A stretch of DNA of 64,000 nucleotides, taken from assembly GCF_030283145.1 (NCBI RefSeq), contig NZ_JASNWE010000001.1, positions 1,966,176 through 2,030,175 of the forward strand, read 5' to 3'. Every line of letters begins with the position of its first letter. The first letter of the stretch is position 1. Shown piece after piece: positions 44,313 to 52,468 of this stretch. The translations under genes were made by a program, and so were the position numbers. The DNA comes from Actinomadura xylanilytica. GTDB taxonomy: Bacteria; Actinomycetota; Actinomycetes; Streptosporangiales; Streptosporangiaceae. The notes under the pieces were generated by a model that was not told the DNA's origin, did no database searches, and was given only the letters and a program-made list of their open reading frames with translations.

Positions 44313-44339
44313 CTCTCTCGAGATCAAGACAGGTAGGCT
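44310..44339 (+). promoter_or_regulatory. MarR gene promoter with TamR-like operator
   Basis: TCTCGAGATCAAGACA (44316-44331) differs from tam site 1 at only two of 16 positions. It lies between a -35-like TGACTC (44310-44315) and a -10-like TAGGCT (44334-44339). The -10 is 7 nt from the ATG, so the gene appears leaderless. Autoregulation is the natural reading. Confidence 0.7.
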
Positions 44340-44346
44340 GTCCACT

Positions 44347-44859
44347 ATGCAGGATGAGGTCGACAGGCTGGTCCATGCCTGGAACACCGAGCGTCCGGAT
44401 CTCGACGTCCAGCCGCTGCACGTCCTCAGCCGGGTCTCCCGCCTGGCCCGCCATCTCGACCGCGCGCGCCGCGCCGTCTTCGTCGCCCACGACCTGGAGC
44501 CCTGGGAGTTCGACGTGCTGACCGCGCTGCGCCGCGCGGGACGTCCCTACCGGCTCAGCCCGGGCCGGCTGCTGCGCGCGACCCTGGTCACCTCCGGCAC
44601 CATGACCAACCGGATCGACCGGCTCGCCGCCGCCGGCCTGGTCGAGCGGCACCCCGATCCCGCCGACAAGCGCGGCGTCCAGGTCAGCCTCACGAAGGCG
44701 GGCCTGACCAGGGTGGACGCCGCGTTCGCCGATCTACTCTCCCGCGAACACGCCATCCTCGACGGCCTCAGCCCCGGCGAGAGCGACGCGCTCGCCGGAC
44801 TCCTGCGCACCCTGCTCATCCCGTTCGACAGCGGCACCGAGGCCGGCCACACCCCCTGA
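44347..44859 (+). CDS. MarR-family regulator, TamR-like
   Basis: 170 aa winged-helix repressor. WNTERPDLDVQPLHVLSRVS, RLARHLDRARR, LEPWEFDVLTALRRAG, LLRATLVTSGTMTNRIDRL (recognition helix) and GLVERHPDPADKRGVQVSLT (wing) match the MarR subgroup that includes TamR of Streptomyces coelicolor, the citrate/trans-aconitate-responsive regulator of tam. ATG at 44347; no ribosome site, consistent with a leaderless message. Eight kb away from tam but sharing its operator. Alternative: regulator of the acyl-CoA island. Confidence 0.88.
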   Translation: MQDEVDRLVHAWNTERPDLDVQPLHVLSRVSRLARHLDRARRAVFVAHDLEPWEFDVLTALRRAGRPYRLSPGRLLRATLVTSGTMTNRIDRLAAAGLVERHPDPADKRGVQVSLTKAGLTRVDAAFADLLSREHAILDGLSPGESDALAGLLRTLLIPFDSGTEAGHTP

Positions 44860-44900
44860 CCCCCGAGCCCCCGTCCAAGGGCCAGGGCGGGTCGCCAGTG

Positions 44901-44934
44901 GTCAGGAGGATCCGCGGGTCAGGAGGATCCGCGG
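44901..44934. repeat. Two tandem 17-bp repeats
   Basis: GTCAGGAGGATCCGCGG twice, with a third partial GTCAG running into the ABC-F stop codon. Lies between convergent MarR and ABC-F genes. Confidence 0.8.
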
Positions 44935-44935
44935 G

Positions 44936-46723
44936 TCAGCCCACGTCCTCGGCGAGCATCAGCCACTCCTCCTCGACCTGCTCGGCCTCGGACTGGATCT
45001 CCTTGAGGCGCGCGTCCAGCTCCTGGAGCCGGGCGTAGTCGGTGGCGGCGGCGGCGAGCTGCTCGTGCAGCCCGGCCTCCTGCTCGGCGAGCTTGCCGAG
45101 GCGGCGTTCGAGCCGGTCAAGTTCCTTGCGGGCCTTCCAGTCCTGCCCGCCTGCGGCCTTGCCGGCGGGCTTGGCACCGGACGCACCGCCGGGCTTGGCG
45201 GCCGGCTGGGTGGCGGTGCCCGCCTGCACCGGAGATCCGGCGGCGGCACGGCGGTCGAGGTACTCCTCGACGCCGCCGGGGAGCATCGCGACGCGGCCGT
45301 CCCCGAGGAGGGCGACGACATGGTCGGTGATCCGCTCCAGGAACCAGCGGTCGTGGCTGACCACGACCAGGGTGCCGGGCCAGCCGTCGAGCAGGTCCTC
45401 GACCTCGGTGAGCGTCTCGATGTCGAGGTCGTTGGTGGGCTCGTCCAGCAGCAGCACGTTCGGCTCGGCCATGAGCAGCCGCAGGATCTGGAGGCGGCGC
45501 CGCTCGCCGCCGGACAGATCGCCGATCGGGGTCCACTGCCGGTCGCCCACGAAGCCGAGGCGCTCCAGGAGCTGGCCCGCGGTCCAGTCGCGCTTGCCGA
45601 CGGTGATCCGGCGCTTGATCTCCTCGACCGACTCCAGCACCCGGCGGGACGGGTCGAGCTCCTCCAGGTTCTGCGACAGGTGCGCGAGCTGGACGGTCTT
45701 ACCGCGGACGACCTTGCCCGCCGACGGGGTGACGGCGCCGTCGAGCAGGCGCAGCAGCGTGCTCTTCCCGCTGCCGTTGACGCCCACCAGCCCGATCCGG
45801 TCCCCCGGCCCGAGCCGCCAGGTCAGGTGCTCGAACAGGTCGCGGTCGCCGACCCGGACCCGGACGTCCTCGATGTCGTAGACCGTCTTGCCGAGACGGG
45901 CGGTGGCGAAGCGGGTGAGCTCCATCGAGTCGCGCGCCGGCGGCTCGTCGGCGATCAGCGCCTGCGCCGCGTCCACCCGGAACTTCGGCTTGGACGTGCG
46001 GGCCTTGGCGCCGCGGCGCAGCCAGGCCAGCTCCTTGCGGAGCAGGTTCTGCCGCTTGGCCTCGGTGGCGGTGCTGATCCGCGCGCGTTCGGCCTTGGCC
46101 AGCACGTAGGCGGAGTAGCCGCCCTCGTAGCGCTCGACCCGGCCGTCGACGACCTCCCAGGTGCGGTCGGTGACCTCGTCCAGGAACCAGCGGTCGTGCG
46201 TGACCACCAGCAGCGCGACCTTGCGGTTCTTCAGGTGGCCGGCCAGCCAGGCGATCGCCTCAATGTCGAGGTGGTTGGTGGGCTCGTCCAGGATCAGCAG
46301 ATCGGACTCGGGCACCAGCAGCCGGGCGAGCGCGACGCGGCGCCGCTCGCCGCCGGACATCCCGGCGAGGGGCGCGTCGAGGTCGAGCCCGGTGAGCAGC
46401 CCGCCGAGGATGTCGCGGACGCGCGTGTCGCCGGCCCACTCGTGCTCGGCCCGGTCGCCGAGGACGACCCCGCGGACCGTCGCGCCCTCGGCGAACTCGT
46501 CGCGCTGGGTCAGGTAGGCGAGCCGCACACCGCGGGCATGGGTCACCCGGCCGCCGTCCGGCTCGGCCACCTTGGCGAGGATGGAGACCAGGGTGCTCTT
46601 GCCGCCGCCGTTGCGGCCGACGACGCCGACCCGGTCGGCGTCGTCCAGCCCGAGGGAGACGGCGTCGAGCAGCGGCTTGGGCCCGTAGGACTTGGTGACG
46701 TTCTCAAGGTTGATCAGATTCAC
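44936..46723 (-). CDS. ABC-F family ATPase (Uup-like)
   Basis: 595 aa soluble protein with two ABC domains in tandem and no membrane part. Walker A GRNGGGKST and GVNGSGKST, signatures MSGGERRRVAL and LSGGERRRLQI, Walker B LILDEPTNHLDI and LLLDEPTNDLDI. Interdomain linker is Arg/Lys-rich (KRQNLLRKELAWLRRGAKAR). C-terminal extension has a Pro/Ala/Gly spacer then a coiled coil (ELDRLERRLGKLAEQEAGLH), as in Uup. ABC-F proteins act on the ribosome or DNA; some give antibiotic resistance. Uup-like architecture argues for a housekeeping role. Confidence 0.92.
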   Translation of the reverse strand: MNLINLENVTKSYGPKPLLDAVSLGLDDADRVGVVGRNGGGKSTLVSILAKVAEPDGGRVTHARGVRLAYLTQRDEFAEGATVRGVVLGDRAEHEWAGDTRVRDILGGLLTGLDLDAPLAGMSGGERRRVALARLLVPESDLLILDEPTNHLDIEAIAWLAGHLKNRKVALLVVTHDRWFLDEVTDRTWEVVDGRVERYEGGYSAYVLAKAERARISTATEAKRQNLLRKELAWLRRGAKARTSKPKFRVDAAQALIADEPPARDSMELTRFATARLGKTVYDIEDVRVRVGDRDLFEHLTWRLGPGDRIGLVGVNGSGKSTLLRLLDGAVTPSAGKVVRGKTVQLAHLSQNLEELDPSRRVLESVEEIKRRITVGKRDWTAGQLLERLGFVGDRQWTPIGDLSGGERRRLQILRLLMAEPNVLLLDEPTNDLDIETLTEVEDLLDGWPGTLVVVSHDRWFLERITDHVVALLGDGRVAMLPGGVEEYLDRRAAAGSPVQAGTATQPAAKPGGASGAKPAGKAAGGQDWKARKELDRLERRLGKLAEQEAGLHEQLAAAATDYARLQELDARLKEIQSEAEQVEEEWLMLAEDVG

Positions 46724-46921
46724 GACAGCATCAAGGCTAGTGCCAACGGGCGACCGGATGGACGCGCGGGCCCCCGGCCCCCCACCACCCAGGCCCCTGA
46801 CGCCTCACCCTCCACCGGCGTCCGTTAGCCCAACGAGGGGCCCCTGGACGCGTGAGATTCGAGGGCATGTGTGCGTACTTGTGCACACTCGCCCCCATCC
46901 CCAGATCAGAGGCAGGGAACG

Positions 46922-47290
46922 TCAGGAGCCAGGAGGCTTGGGCGAATCATCAGGACCCGCCTGCGGGGGCCGGTCAGGCCGCACGGGCTGCGGAGGCTCC
47001 GGGAGCTGTCCGGGGTACGAGGGCCGGCCGGGGATGCCGGGTTGCGTGGGCTGATCCAGGTACGGGGACTGCTCGGAGTACGGGGCCTGGCCCTGCTGCG
47101 GCCCCTGCATGGGGAGGGGGGCCTGCCCCGGGTACGGGGGCTGTCCGGGGTACGGCGGGTGCCGGCCGGGCCGGCCGGGCTGGATGCCGCGGTTCTTCCC
47201 GCCGGTCAGGATGGCCACGATGATCAGCCCGAACAGGAGGCACGGCAGGCCGATCAGCACCAGCAGGATGAGAATCACTAAGCCCGCCAT
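46922..47290 (-). CDS. Small membrane protein with Pro/Gln/Gly-rich tail
   Basis: 122 aa, unknown. N-terminal hydrophobic segment (LVILILLVLIGLPCLLFGLI) then KNRGIQPGRPG and a tail with repeated P-Y-P-G-Q (PPYPGQPPYPGQAPLPMQGP). A single-pass protein with a disordered tail. Between ABC-F and ispE. Repetitive tail makes orthology hard to judge; coding status moderately sure. Confidence 0.55.
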   Translation of the reverse strand: MAGLVILILLVLIGLPCLLFGLIIVAILTGGKNRGIQPGRPGRHPPYPGQPPYPGQAPLPMQGPQQGQAPYSEQSPYLDQPTQPGIPGRPSYPGQLPEPPQPVRPDRPPQAGPDDSPKPPGS

Positions 47291-47353
47291 GAGATGGCCT
47301 CCGGAGGTCGAGGGGTGGGCGCGATGTCCGGCCCCTGCGGGTAGGCCGTCCCG

Positions 47354-48283
47354 TCAAACGACCGTAGCGCCGGAAACCGGGCCTGACGAGCGCACCACCG
47401 AACCCGCGAGGCCGGTGGCGAGCAGCGCCTCCGACAGCTCGCCGGCATGGTCGTCGCTCTCGGCCAGGAACGCGCAGGTGGGTCCCGACCCCGACACGAC
47501 GGCGCCGATCGCGCCGAGATCGCGTCCGGCCGTGAGCGTCCGGCGCAGCGACGGCCGCAGCGCGAGCGCGGCCGGCTGGAGATCGTTGACGAGCGCGGCG
47601 CCGAGGGACTTGGCATCGCCGGTGGCGAGGGCCGCGATCAGCTCCTCGGAGACCTCCGGCCAGGGCGCCTGCTCGCCCCCGGCCGCGCGGATCCGGTCGC
47701 ACTCGGCGTAGACCGCCGGGGTCGACAGGCCGCCGTCGGCGGTCGCGAAGACCCAGTGGAAGGTGCCCCGGGTGAGCACCGGGCTAAGCCGCTCGCCCCG
47801 CCCGACGCCGATCGCCGTCCCGCCGAGGACCGAGAACGGGACGTCGCTGCCGAGCTCGGCGCCGAGCTCGATCAGGTCGTCCCGGCTGAGCCTGGGCTCC
47901 CCCGGGTCGTCCCACAGGCGGGCGCACGCCACCAGGGCGGCGGCGGCGTCGGCGCTGCCGCCCGCCATGCCGCCCGCGACCGGGATGGCCTTGCGGATCC
48001 GCAGCCGTACCAGCGGCTCGACGCCGAGCCGGGCCGCGACGAGCCGGGCCGCGCGGACGGCGAGGTTGTCGCCGTTCACCGGCACCTCGCCGATCGCCAC
48101 CTGGGCGTCCGGGGCGGCCTCGACGCTCACCTCCAGCCGCCCGGCGGGCTCGGCCGTCACCTCGTCGAAGAGGGACACGGCGTGGAAGACGCTGAGCAGG
48201 TCGTGGTACCCGTCCTCGCGGAGCGGCCCGACGCCGAGCTGGAGGTTGACCTTCGCGGCGGCGCGTGCAATCACTGCGGTCAC
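47354..48283 (-). CDS. ispE: 4-diphosphocytidyl-2-C-methyl-D-erythritol kinase
   Basis: About 309 aa GHMP kinase of the non-mevalonate isoprenoid route. AAAKVNLQLGVGPLREDGYH (substrate), PVAGGMAGGSADAAAAL (ATP glycine loop) and GAVVSGSGPTCAFLA (motif 3). GTG at 48281-48283 gives the usual N-terminus; an in-frame GTG at 48313 would overlap the upstream gene. Downstream of rsmA with a lipoprotein gene between them. Confidence 0.94.
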   Translation of the reverse strand: MTAVIARAAAKVNLQLGVGPLREDGYHDLLSVFHAVSLFDEVTAEPAGRLEVSVEAAPDAQVAIGEVPVNGDNLAVRAARLVAARLGVEPLVRLRIRKAIPVAGGMAGGSADAAAALVACARLWDDPGEPRLSRDDLIELGAELGSDVPFSVLGGTAIGVGRGERLSPVLTRGTFHWVFATADGGLSTPAVYAECDRIRAAGGEQAPWPEVSEELIAALATGDAKSLGAALVNDLQPAALALRPSLRRTLTAGRDLGAIGAVVSGSGPTCAFLAESDDHAGELSEALLATGLAGSVVRSSGPVSGATVV

Positions 48284-48302
48284 GGCACCAGAGCGTACGG
48301 GA

Positions 48303-49415
48303 TCAGCCGCCACCGGTGACCGGGAGGTTGCGCGGGTTGAAGTACGGAGTGGTGGCGATCTCGCGGAGCGCGGAGACGGCCTGCTTGTCGCCCGCCACCG
48401 AGAACATCCGGCGCTTGTCCCTGGCGTCCTCGGCCTGCTCGTCGGAGTTGAAGTAGACCACCGCCTTGACCTGCGGGTCCTGGAGGGTCTGCGCGGCCTT
48501 GCGGAGCCACTCCGCGCGCCGTCCGGCGTAGGACTCGGGCACCCCGAACTCGGCGATCATGACCGGTTTCGGCCGTTCCCTGGCCCACTCGGTGAACAGC
48601 TTCAGCGACTCCGACAGGTCCCGGTAGTCGTAGTCGCCGCCCGGCTGGGCGTCCGCGCAGATCCAGTCGACCTGGTCGTCGCCGGGGTAGTACGCGGGGG
48701 CGTTGCGGGAGCCGAAGCCGCGGGCCGTGGGGCACCACACCCAGGCCACGTTGTCGACCTTCTCGGCCTTGAAGATGCCGCGCAGCCGCTTCCACGCCGC
48801 GATGAAGTCGGCGGACGAGTGGATCTTCTGGTCCTGGAGACCGGGCTTGTCCATGTCGCGCTGCCAGCGCAGGAAGACCGGCTTGCCGGTGGCCTTGATC
48901 GCCCGCGCGCGGGCCTTGATCAGCGCGTCGTGCTTCCCCCGGATGATCTCCTTGGTGTCGGCACCGGCCCAGGTCAGCAGCAGGTAGCGGTTCCCGGCCA
49001 GGACCGCGGCGTCGCCCTCGGTCGGGAACTCCGACTTCCAGCCCCGGTAGCTCTGCACGATGTCGAGCTGCCGTCCGAGCTCATGCTCGAACCCGCCCAC
49101 CGCCCCCGGGACCGGCCTGCCCTTCGCCCCGCCGGACGGCGCGCCCGAAGGCGCGCCGGAACCACCCGCGGACGTCTCCGCACGCGGCTTCCCGCTCGCT
49201 CGGCCGGACGTGGCGCCGGCCGAGTCGGGCGGCACCCAGGCGCCGAAGTAGGCGCCCTGCTTGGGCGGTGTGGGGGCCACGCCCGCCCGCGCGGTGGTCG
49301 TGATCTTCGGTGTGGCGCCCGCGCCGCTACCGCAGCCGCCCGCCGCGACCGCCATCACGGCCAGTGCCGCCACGGGAAGTGCCACGACGGCCACCCCCGT
49401 CCGCGAACGCCCCAT
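48303..49415 (-). CDS. GH26-like secreted lipoprotein
   Basis: About 370 aa. Signal peptide with Cys28 after AVAAGG, then a ~90-residue Ser/Gly/Pro linker and a TIM-barrel-like domain: [12 protein letters not shown] (in the linker start), [80 protein letters not shown]. Layout matches GH26 beta-mannanase/lichenase relatives. The nucleophile region (I-A-E-F-G) is kept, but where GH26 enzymes have H-E-M-N this protein has R-D-M-D, so the acid/base Glu appears replaced. ATG at 49415 has GGAGG with a 9-nt spacer; its start overlaps the rsmA 3' end. Inserted between rsmA and ispE. Confidence 0.75.
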   Translation of the reverse strand: MGRSRTGVAVVALPVAALAVMAVAAGGCGSGAGATPKITTTARAGVAPTPPKQGAYFGAWVPPDSAGATSGRASGKPRAETSAGGSGAPSGAPSGGAKGRPVPGAVGGFEHELGRQLDIVQSYRGWKSEFPTEGDAAVLAGNRYLLLTWAGADTKEIIRGKHDALIKARARAIKATGKPVFLRWQRDMDKPGLQDQKIHSSADFIAAWKRLRGIFKAEKVDNVAWVWCPTARGFGSRNAPAYYPGDDQVDWICADAQPGGDYDYRDLSESLKLFTEWARERPKPVMIAEFGVPESYAGRRAEWLRKAAQTLQDPQVKAVVYFNSDEQAEDARDKRRMFSVAGDKQAVSALREIATTPYFNPRNLPVTGGG

Positions 49416-50307
49416 CACCATGATCCTCCGCCTCGTTCCCGTCCAGTGCGCCCCCAGGACGATACTGGGCAACCCGCGCAAAGGAGGTCACGTCCAGCGC
49501 TTCTCCCCGAGCTTGTGGATCAACGTCCGCGGCGCGCAGGGCGCGCTCGGCTCCGGCCGGGGACCCGGCCCAGCCCGCCAGCGCCGCACGCAGCGTCTTG
49601 CGGCGCTGCGCGAAGGCCGCGTCGATCACGGCGAACACCTCCGCACGGGACGCGGTGGTCTCGGGCTGCTCTCCCCGGGTGAATGAGACCAGACCGGAAT
49701 CGACATTCGGGGCAGGCCAGAACACGGCGCGGCCGACCGGTCCGGCCCTGCGCGCGGACCCGTACCAGGCGAGCTTCACCGACGGCACCCCGTAGACCTT
49801 GCTGCCGGGCGGCGCCACCATCCGGTCGGCGACCTCCGCCTGCACCATGACCAGCGCGCGCCGCAGCGACGGCATCGTGGCAAGAAGCTGCAACACGACC
49901 GGCACCGCGACGTTGTACGGCAGGTTGGCGACCAGCGCGGTCGGCTCGGGCCCCGGGAGCGGACCGGCGATCCGCAGCGCGTCGGCCCGGACGACCTCCA
50001 GCCGTCCGGCCAGCTCCGGCTCGCGCGCCGCCACCGTCACCGGCAGCGCCGCCGCCAGCGCCGCGTCGATCTCGACCGCGACGACCGCGCGCACCTCCGG
50101 GAGCAGCGCCAACGTCAGCGACCCGAGCCCCGGCCCCACCTCGATGACGACGTCACCGGGGTCCAGATCGGCCGCCCGGACGATCCTGCGGACCGTGTTG
50201 GCGTCGATGACGAAATTCTGCCCGAGTGTCTTGGTCGGCCGGATGCCGAGCCGCTCCGCGAGCTCGCGAACGTCGGCCGGGCCGAGCAAACCGTGTCTGT
50301 CCCCCAC
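49327..50307 (-). CDS. rsmA: 16S rRNA (adenine1518/1519-N6)-dimethyltransferase
   Basis: 326 aa. Late 30S assembly methylase (KsgA). [39 protein letters not shown] (SAM motif), [20 protein letters not shown] (N-L-P-Y catalytic motif), [12 protein letters not shown], and [12 protein letters not shown] are all present. Normal homologues end near [10 protein letters not shown]; here ~37 further Gly/Asp/Arg-rich residues run on and overlap the next gene by 89 bp. GTG start at 50305-50307. Follows rpfB as in other actinobacteria. Confidence 0.94.
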   Translation of the reverse strand: MGDRHGLLGPADVRELAERLGIRPTKTLGQNFVIDANTVRRIVRAADLDPGDVVIEVGPGLGSLTLALLPEVRAVVAVEIDAALAAALPVTVAAREPELAGRLEVVRADALRIAGPLPGPEPTALVANLPYNVAVPVVLQLLATMPSLRRALVMVQAEVADRMVAPPGSKVYGVPSVKLAWYGSARRAGPVGRAVFWPAPNVDSGLVSFTRGEQPETTASRAEVFAVIDAAFAQRRKTLRAALAGWAGSPAGAERALRAADVDPQARGEALDVTSFARVAQYRPGGALDGNEAEDHGDGAFADGGGRRGTSRGGTGRDGGRGGRLR

Positions 50308-50351
50308 GGTTCCAGTCTGTCAGGTCCACAGAACGGGTAAAGGAGAGCAGG

Positions 50352-51158
50352 TCAGGAGAACAGGAACTTCCCGCAGTTGGGCCACTGCCCCTGCCAGCGC
50401 CCGTTCACCTTGTTGTAGAGGAGCTGCGCCCGGTAGGTCTGCTCGCCCGCGCTGGCGTCGGACGGCCTGCCGCTGCCGCCGACCGAGGCCCAGGACGGCA
50501 TCGAGAACTGGTAGAGCCCGTAGTACCCGGCGCTGTTGACGGCCTTCGGATTGTTGTGCGACTCACAGTTGGCCAGGCCCGGCCAGTTGAGCCGGGCCGC
50601 CGACCCGCCGCCGCCCGACTGCGGCCCCACCGCCAGGATCCGCGCCACCGGCTTCCGCTTGACCTGCTCCGACAGCACGATCGTGACCTTCTTGCCGCGC
50701 CGCTTGGCATAGGCCGTCTGGACGATCTTGATGCCGTCCTTGCCCTTGCGCAGCTCCTTCTCACTCCACGGCGGCACCTTGGAGCTCTTCTTCTTGACCG
50801 TCGGAGCGGGCGTCCGCACCTTCTTGGTGACCGGGGCCGACAGCAGCCGCACCACCTTGATCAGCTCACCCGACGGCGCGGTGCGCGCGGGCTTGACCAG
50901 GTCGTGCTTCCCGAGCTTCACCTTCGCCTGCTCGAGGACCTCCTGGACGGTGGTGCCCGTGGTCATCGCCTCGGTGCGCTTCTTGTCGACGACGATGACC
51001 ACCTTGCGCGGCGCCGGCGCGCTGGTCCGCGGAGCGTCCGCGACGGGGGCGGTGCCCTGCGGCTTCGCCGCGCCGCCACCGCCTCCTCCGCCGCAGCCGG
51101 CCGCCAGCAGCGCCGCGGCGAGCGGCAAGGCGAGGGTCGTGAGGGGTCGGCGCACCAT
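50352..51158 (-). CDS. rpfB: Resuscitation-promoting factor, RpfB-like lipoprotein
   Basis: 268 aa. Lipobox LLAAGC (Cys22) and Gly linker; one DUF348-like ubiquitin-fold domain (VVIVVDKKRTEAMTTGTTVQ, then VLEQAKVKLGKHDLV); G5-like segment (VTIVLSEQVKRKPVARILAV); and C-terminal Rpf transglycosylase-type domain LNWPGLANCESHNNPKAVNS with the catalytic Glu of C-E-S, then YYGLYQFSMPSWASVGGSG and WPNCGKFLFS. Cleaves peptidoglycan during growth from dormancy. Mycobacterial RpfB has three DUF348 copies; this has one. ATG or the adjoining GTG follow AGGAGG closely. Confidence 0.92.
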   Translation of the reverse strand: MVRRPLTTLALPLAAALLAAGCGGGGGGGAAKPQGTAPVADAPRTSAPAPRKVVIVVDKKRTEAMTTGTTVQEVLEQAKVKLGKHDLVKPARTAPSGELIKVVRLLSAPVTKKVRTPAPTVKKKSSKVPPWSEKELRKGKDGIKIVQTAYAKRRGKKVTIVLSEQVKRKPVARILAVGPQSGGGGSAARLNWPGLANCESHNNPKAVNSAGYYGLYQFSMPSWASVGGSGRPSDASAGEQTYRAQLLYNKVNGRWQGQWPNCGKFLFS

Positions 51159-51715
51159 GTCCTCCTGGGCCGGCCGGGCGCGGGGGAATGCCCGGTTAAC
51201 CTGCCAGACAATAAAGCCAGGCACCCCTCGCCCGCCACTGCACCACCGAAGTCCACATGGACCACCGACGCGTTCCATGACCGCGCCCGGTCAGCAACAC
51301 CATGAACCGGCCGCTCAGTGAGAGAACCGGAATCCCCCAGAGTGGCGCCCGCGCTTTAGGTCGAGCCTCCGCCTGCATCTTCGCCATCGAGGGCGGAATT
51401 TTCCTCTCACTGCGGTCTTTCAAGTGTCGATTGGTCGCCACTATGGACGGCGACTTACCCCTTACCCATATCGACATGAGAAGACCCGACTGGGCCGTCG
51501 ACTGAGACTCGACTGCGGGCGGTGCGCATCTTCGGGTCAGCGCCGGCCGGGGTCACTTGGCTGGGGTTGCCGCGACCGCAGGGGAAGCACAACCGTCCAT
51601 CCGGTTCATCCACATCTGATCCGACAAAACACCCTCACCTCGTGACGAGCGTCGGACAATCGAGGTATGCGAGGCAATAGTGCACGGTAGCGAGAAACAT
51701 TGAGGTGATCTAGCA
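51159..51715. other. 557-bp region upstream of rpfB, no gene seen
   Basis: Contains the divergent control region of rpfB and is less GC-biased than flanking genes. I looked for a c-di-AMP (ydaO-type) leader on the rpfB strand and did not recognise one. Short open frames (for example 51302-51505) lack ribosome sites and resemblance to anything. Likely decayed or regulatory sequence. Confidence 0.5.
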
Positions 51716-51875
51716 ATGGTCGCCGACATCACCGTACAAGTTGGGAGTCCGGAACCGGCTACGGGCTGACCGACACCGAGTTGGTGGAGATGGCCGCAGC
51801 AGCGCGGGGCCAGGCGTCCTGGGCCGGGCCCGCGGACTCGCCGCGGTCGCTCAGGTGCTGGGGTTCCTGGGCTGA
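51716..51875 (+). pseudogene. Decayed DUF222/HNH-endonuclease N-terminal fragment
   Basis: ATG at 51716 opens MVADITVQVGSPEPATG, which stops; an overlapping frame continues GLTDTELVEMAAAARGQASW (51756 on) and, after one more frame change, RARGLAAVAQVLGFLG ending at TGA 51873-51875. Joined, these read like the start of DUF222 / 13E12-repeat HNH proteins (L-T/S-D-x-E-L ... A-S-W-A-x-A-R-x-L-A-A-V-A). Two frameshifts and loss of the remainder make it a remnant. Family assignment is by pattern only. Confidence 0.55.
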
Positions 51876-51934
51876 CGATGTAACCACGGGGCCGGTGCCG
51901 GACCTATAGAGACGAACGCAGAAACGATCTCGGG

Positions 51935-52468
51935 TTGGAGCTCTATTGGCGCGATCTCGTGGGTGATGAAGCCGATCGGTTCACGGCGTTGTTCCGGCGG
52001 CATCACGGGCAGGTGCTGGCATACGTGCTCCGCCGGACGGGCGAGGCGCAGGCGGAGGACGTGGTGGCAGAGACGTTCACGGCAGCGTGGCGCCACATCG
52101 ACCGCCTGCCGAATGATCCCCTCCCCTGGCTCTACCGGACGGCGCGCAACCGCCTGAGCAACGACCGCCGGTCGGTGCGTCGCCGGGAACGCCTGGCGGA
52201 CCGCCTGGCAGCGCACCACCGGGCCGAGCCCGACCACGCGCCGGGCGTGGTCGAGGAGGTACGGCTGAGGGCCGCGCTGTGGCGGCTGCCACCGGGAGAG
52301 CGCGAGGCACTGATGCTGATCGGCTGGGAGGGACTGGACCATCGCACGGCCGCGTACGTGGCCGGGTGTTCGGCCTCGGCCTTCAAAGTACGCGTGCACC
52401 GCGCCCGCAAGCGGCTGGCCGGTCTGCTCGCCAACGACAACACGCCCGTGGGGAGGGCCACCCGATGA
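51935..52468 (+). CDS. ECF RNA polymerase sigma factor
   Basis: 177 aa. Region 2: RFTALFRRHHGQVLAYVLRR, AEDVVAETFTAAWRHIDRLP, PWLYRTARNRLSNDRRS; region 4: ALWRLPPGEREALMLIGWEG, HRTAAYVAGCSASAFKVRVH, RARKRLAGLL. No anti-sigma HxxxCxxC protein next to it; instead it is coupled by ATGA overlap to a CU044_5270 protein. Start uncertain: TTG 51935 or GTG 51959 (in frame), neither with a strong site. Confidence 0.9.
   Translation: MELYWRDLVGDEADRFTALFRRHHGQVLAYVLRRTGEAQAEDVVAETFTAAWRHIDRLPNDPLPWLYRTARNRLSNDRRSVRRRERLADRLAAHHRAEPDHAPGVVEEVRLRAALWRLPPGEREALMLIGWEGLDHRTAAYVAGCSASAFKVRVHRARKRLAGLLANDNTPVGRATR

Noticed and set aside
51159..51480. c-di-AMP riboswitch upstream of rpfB, as known for other actinomycete rpf genes
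   Set aside because: No recognisable core elements on the minus strand between the start codon and 51480.
51302..51505. 67-aa open frame upstream of the sigma cassette
   Set aside because: No ribosome site, no pattern resembling a protein family, and lies in a region that looks decayed.
52279..52464. Longer N-terminus for the CU044_5270 protein
   Set aside because: It would overlap the sigma region 4 codons in another frame; the ATGA overlap at 52465 is a normal coupled start.
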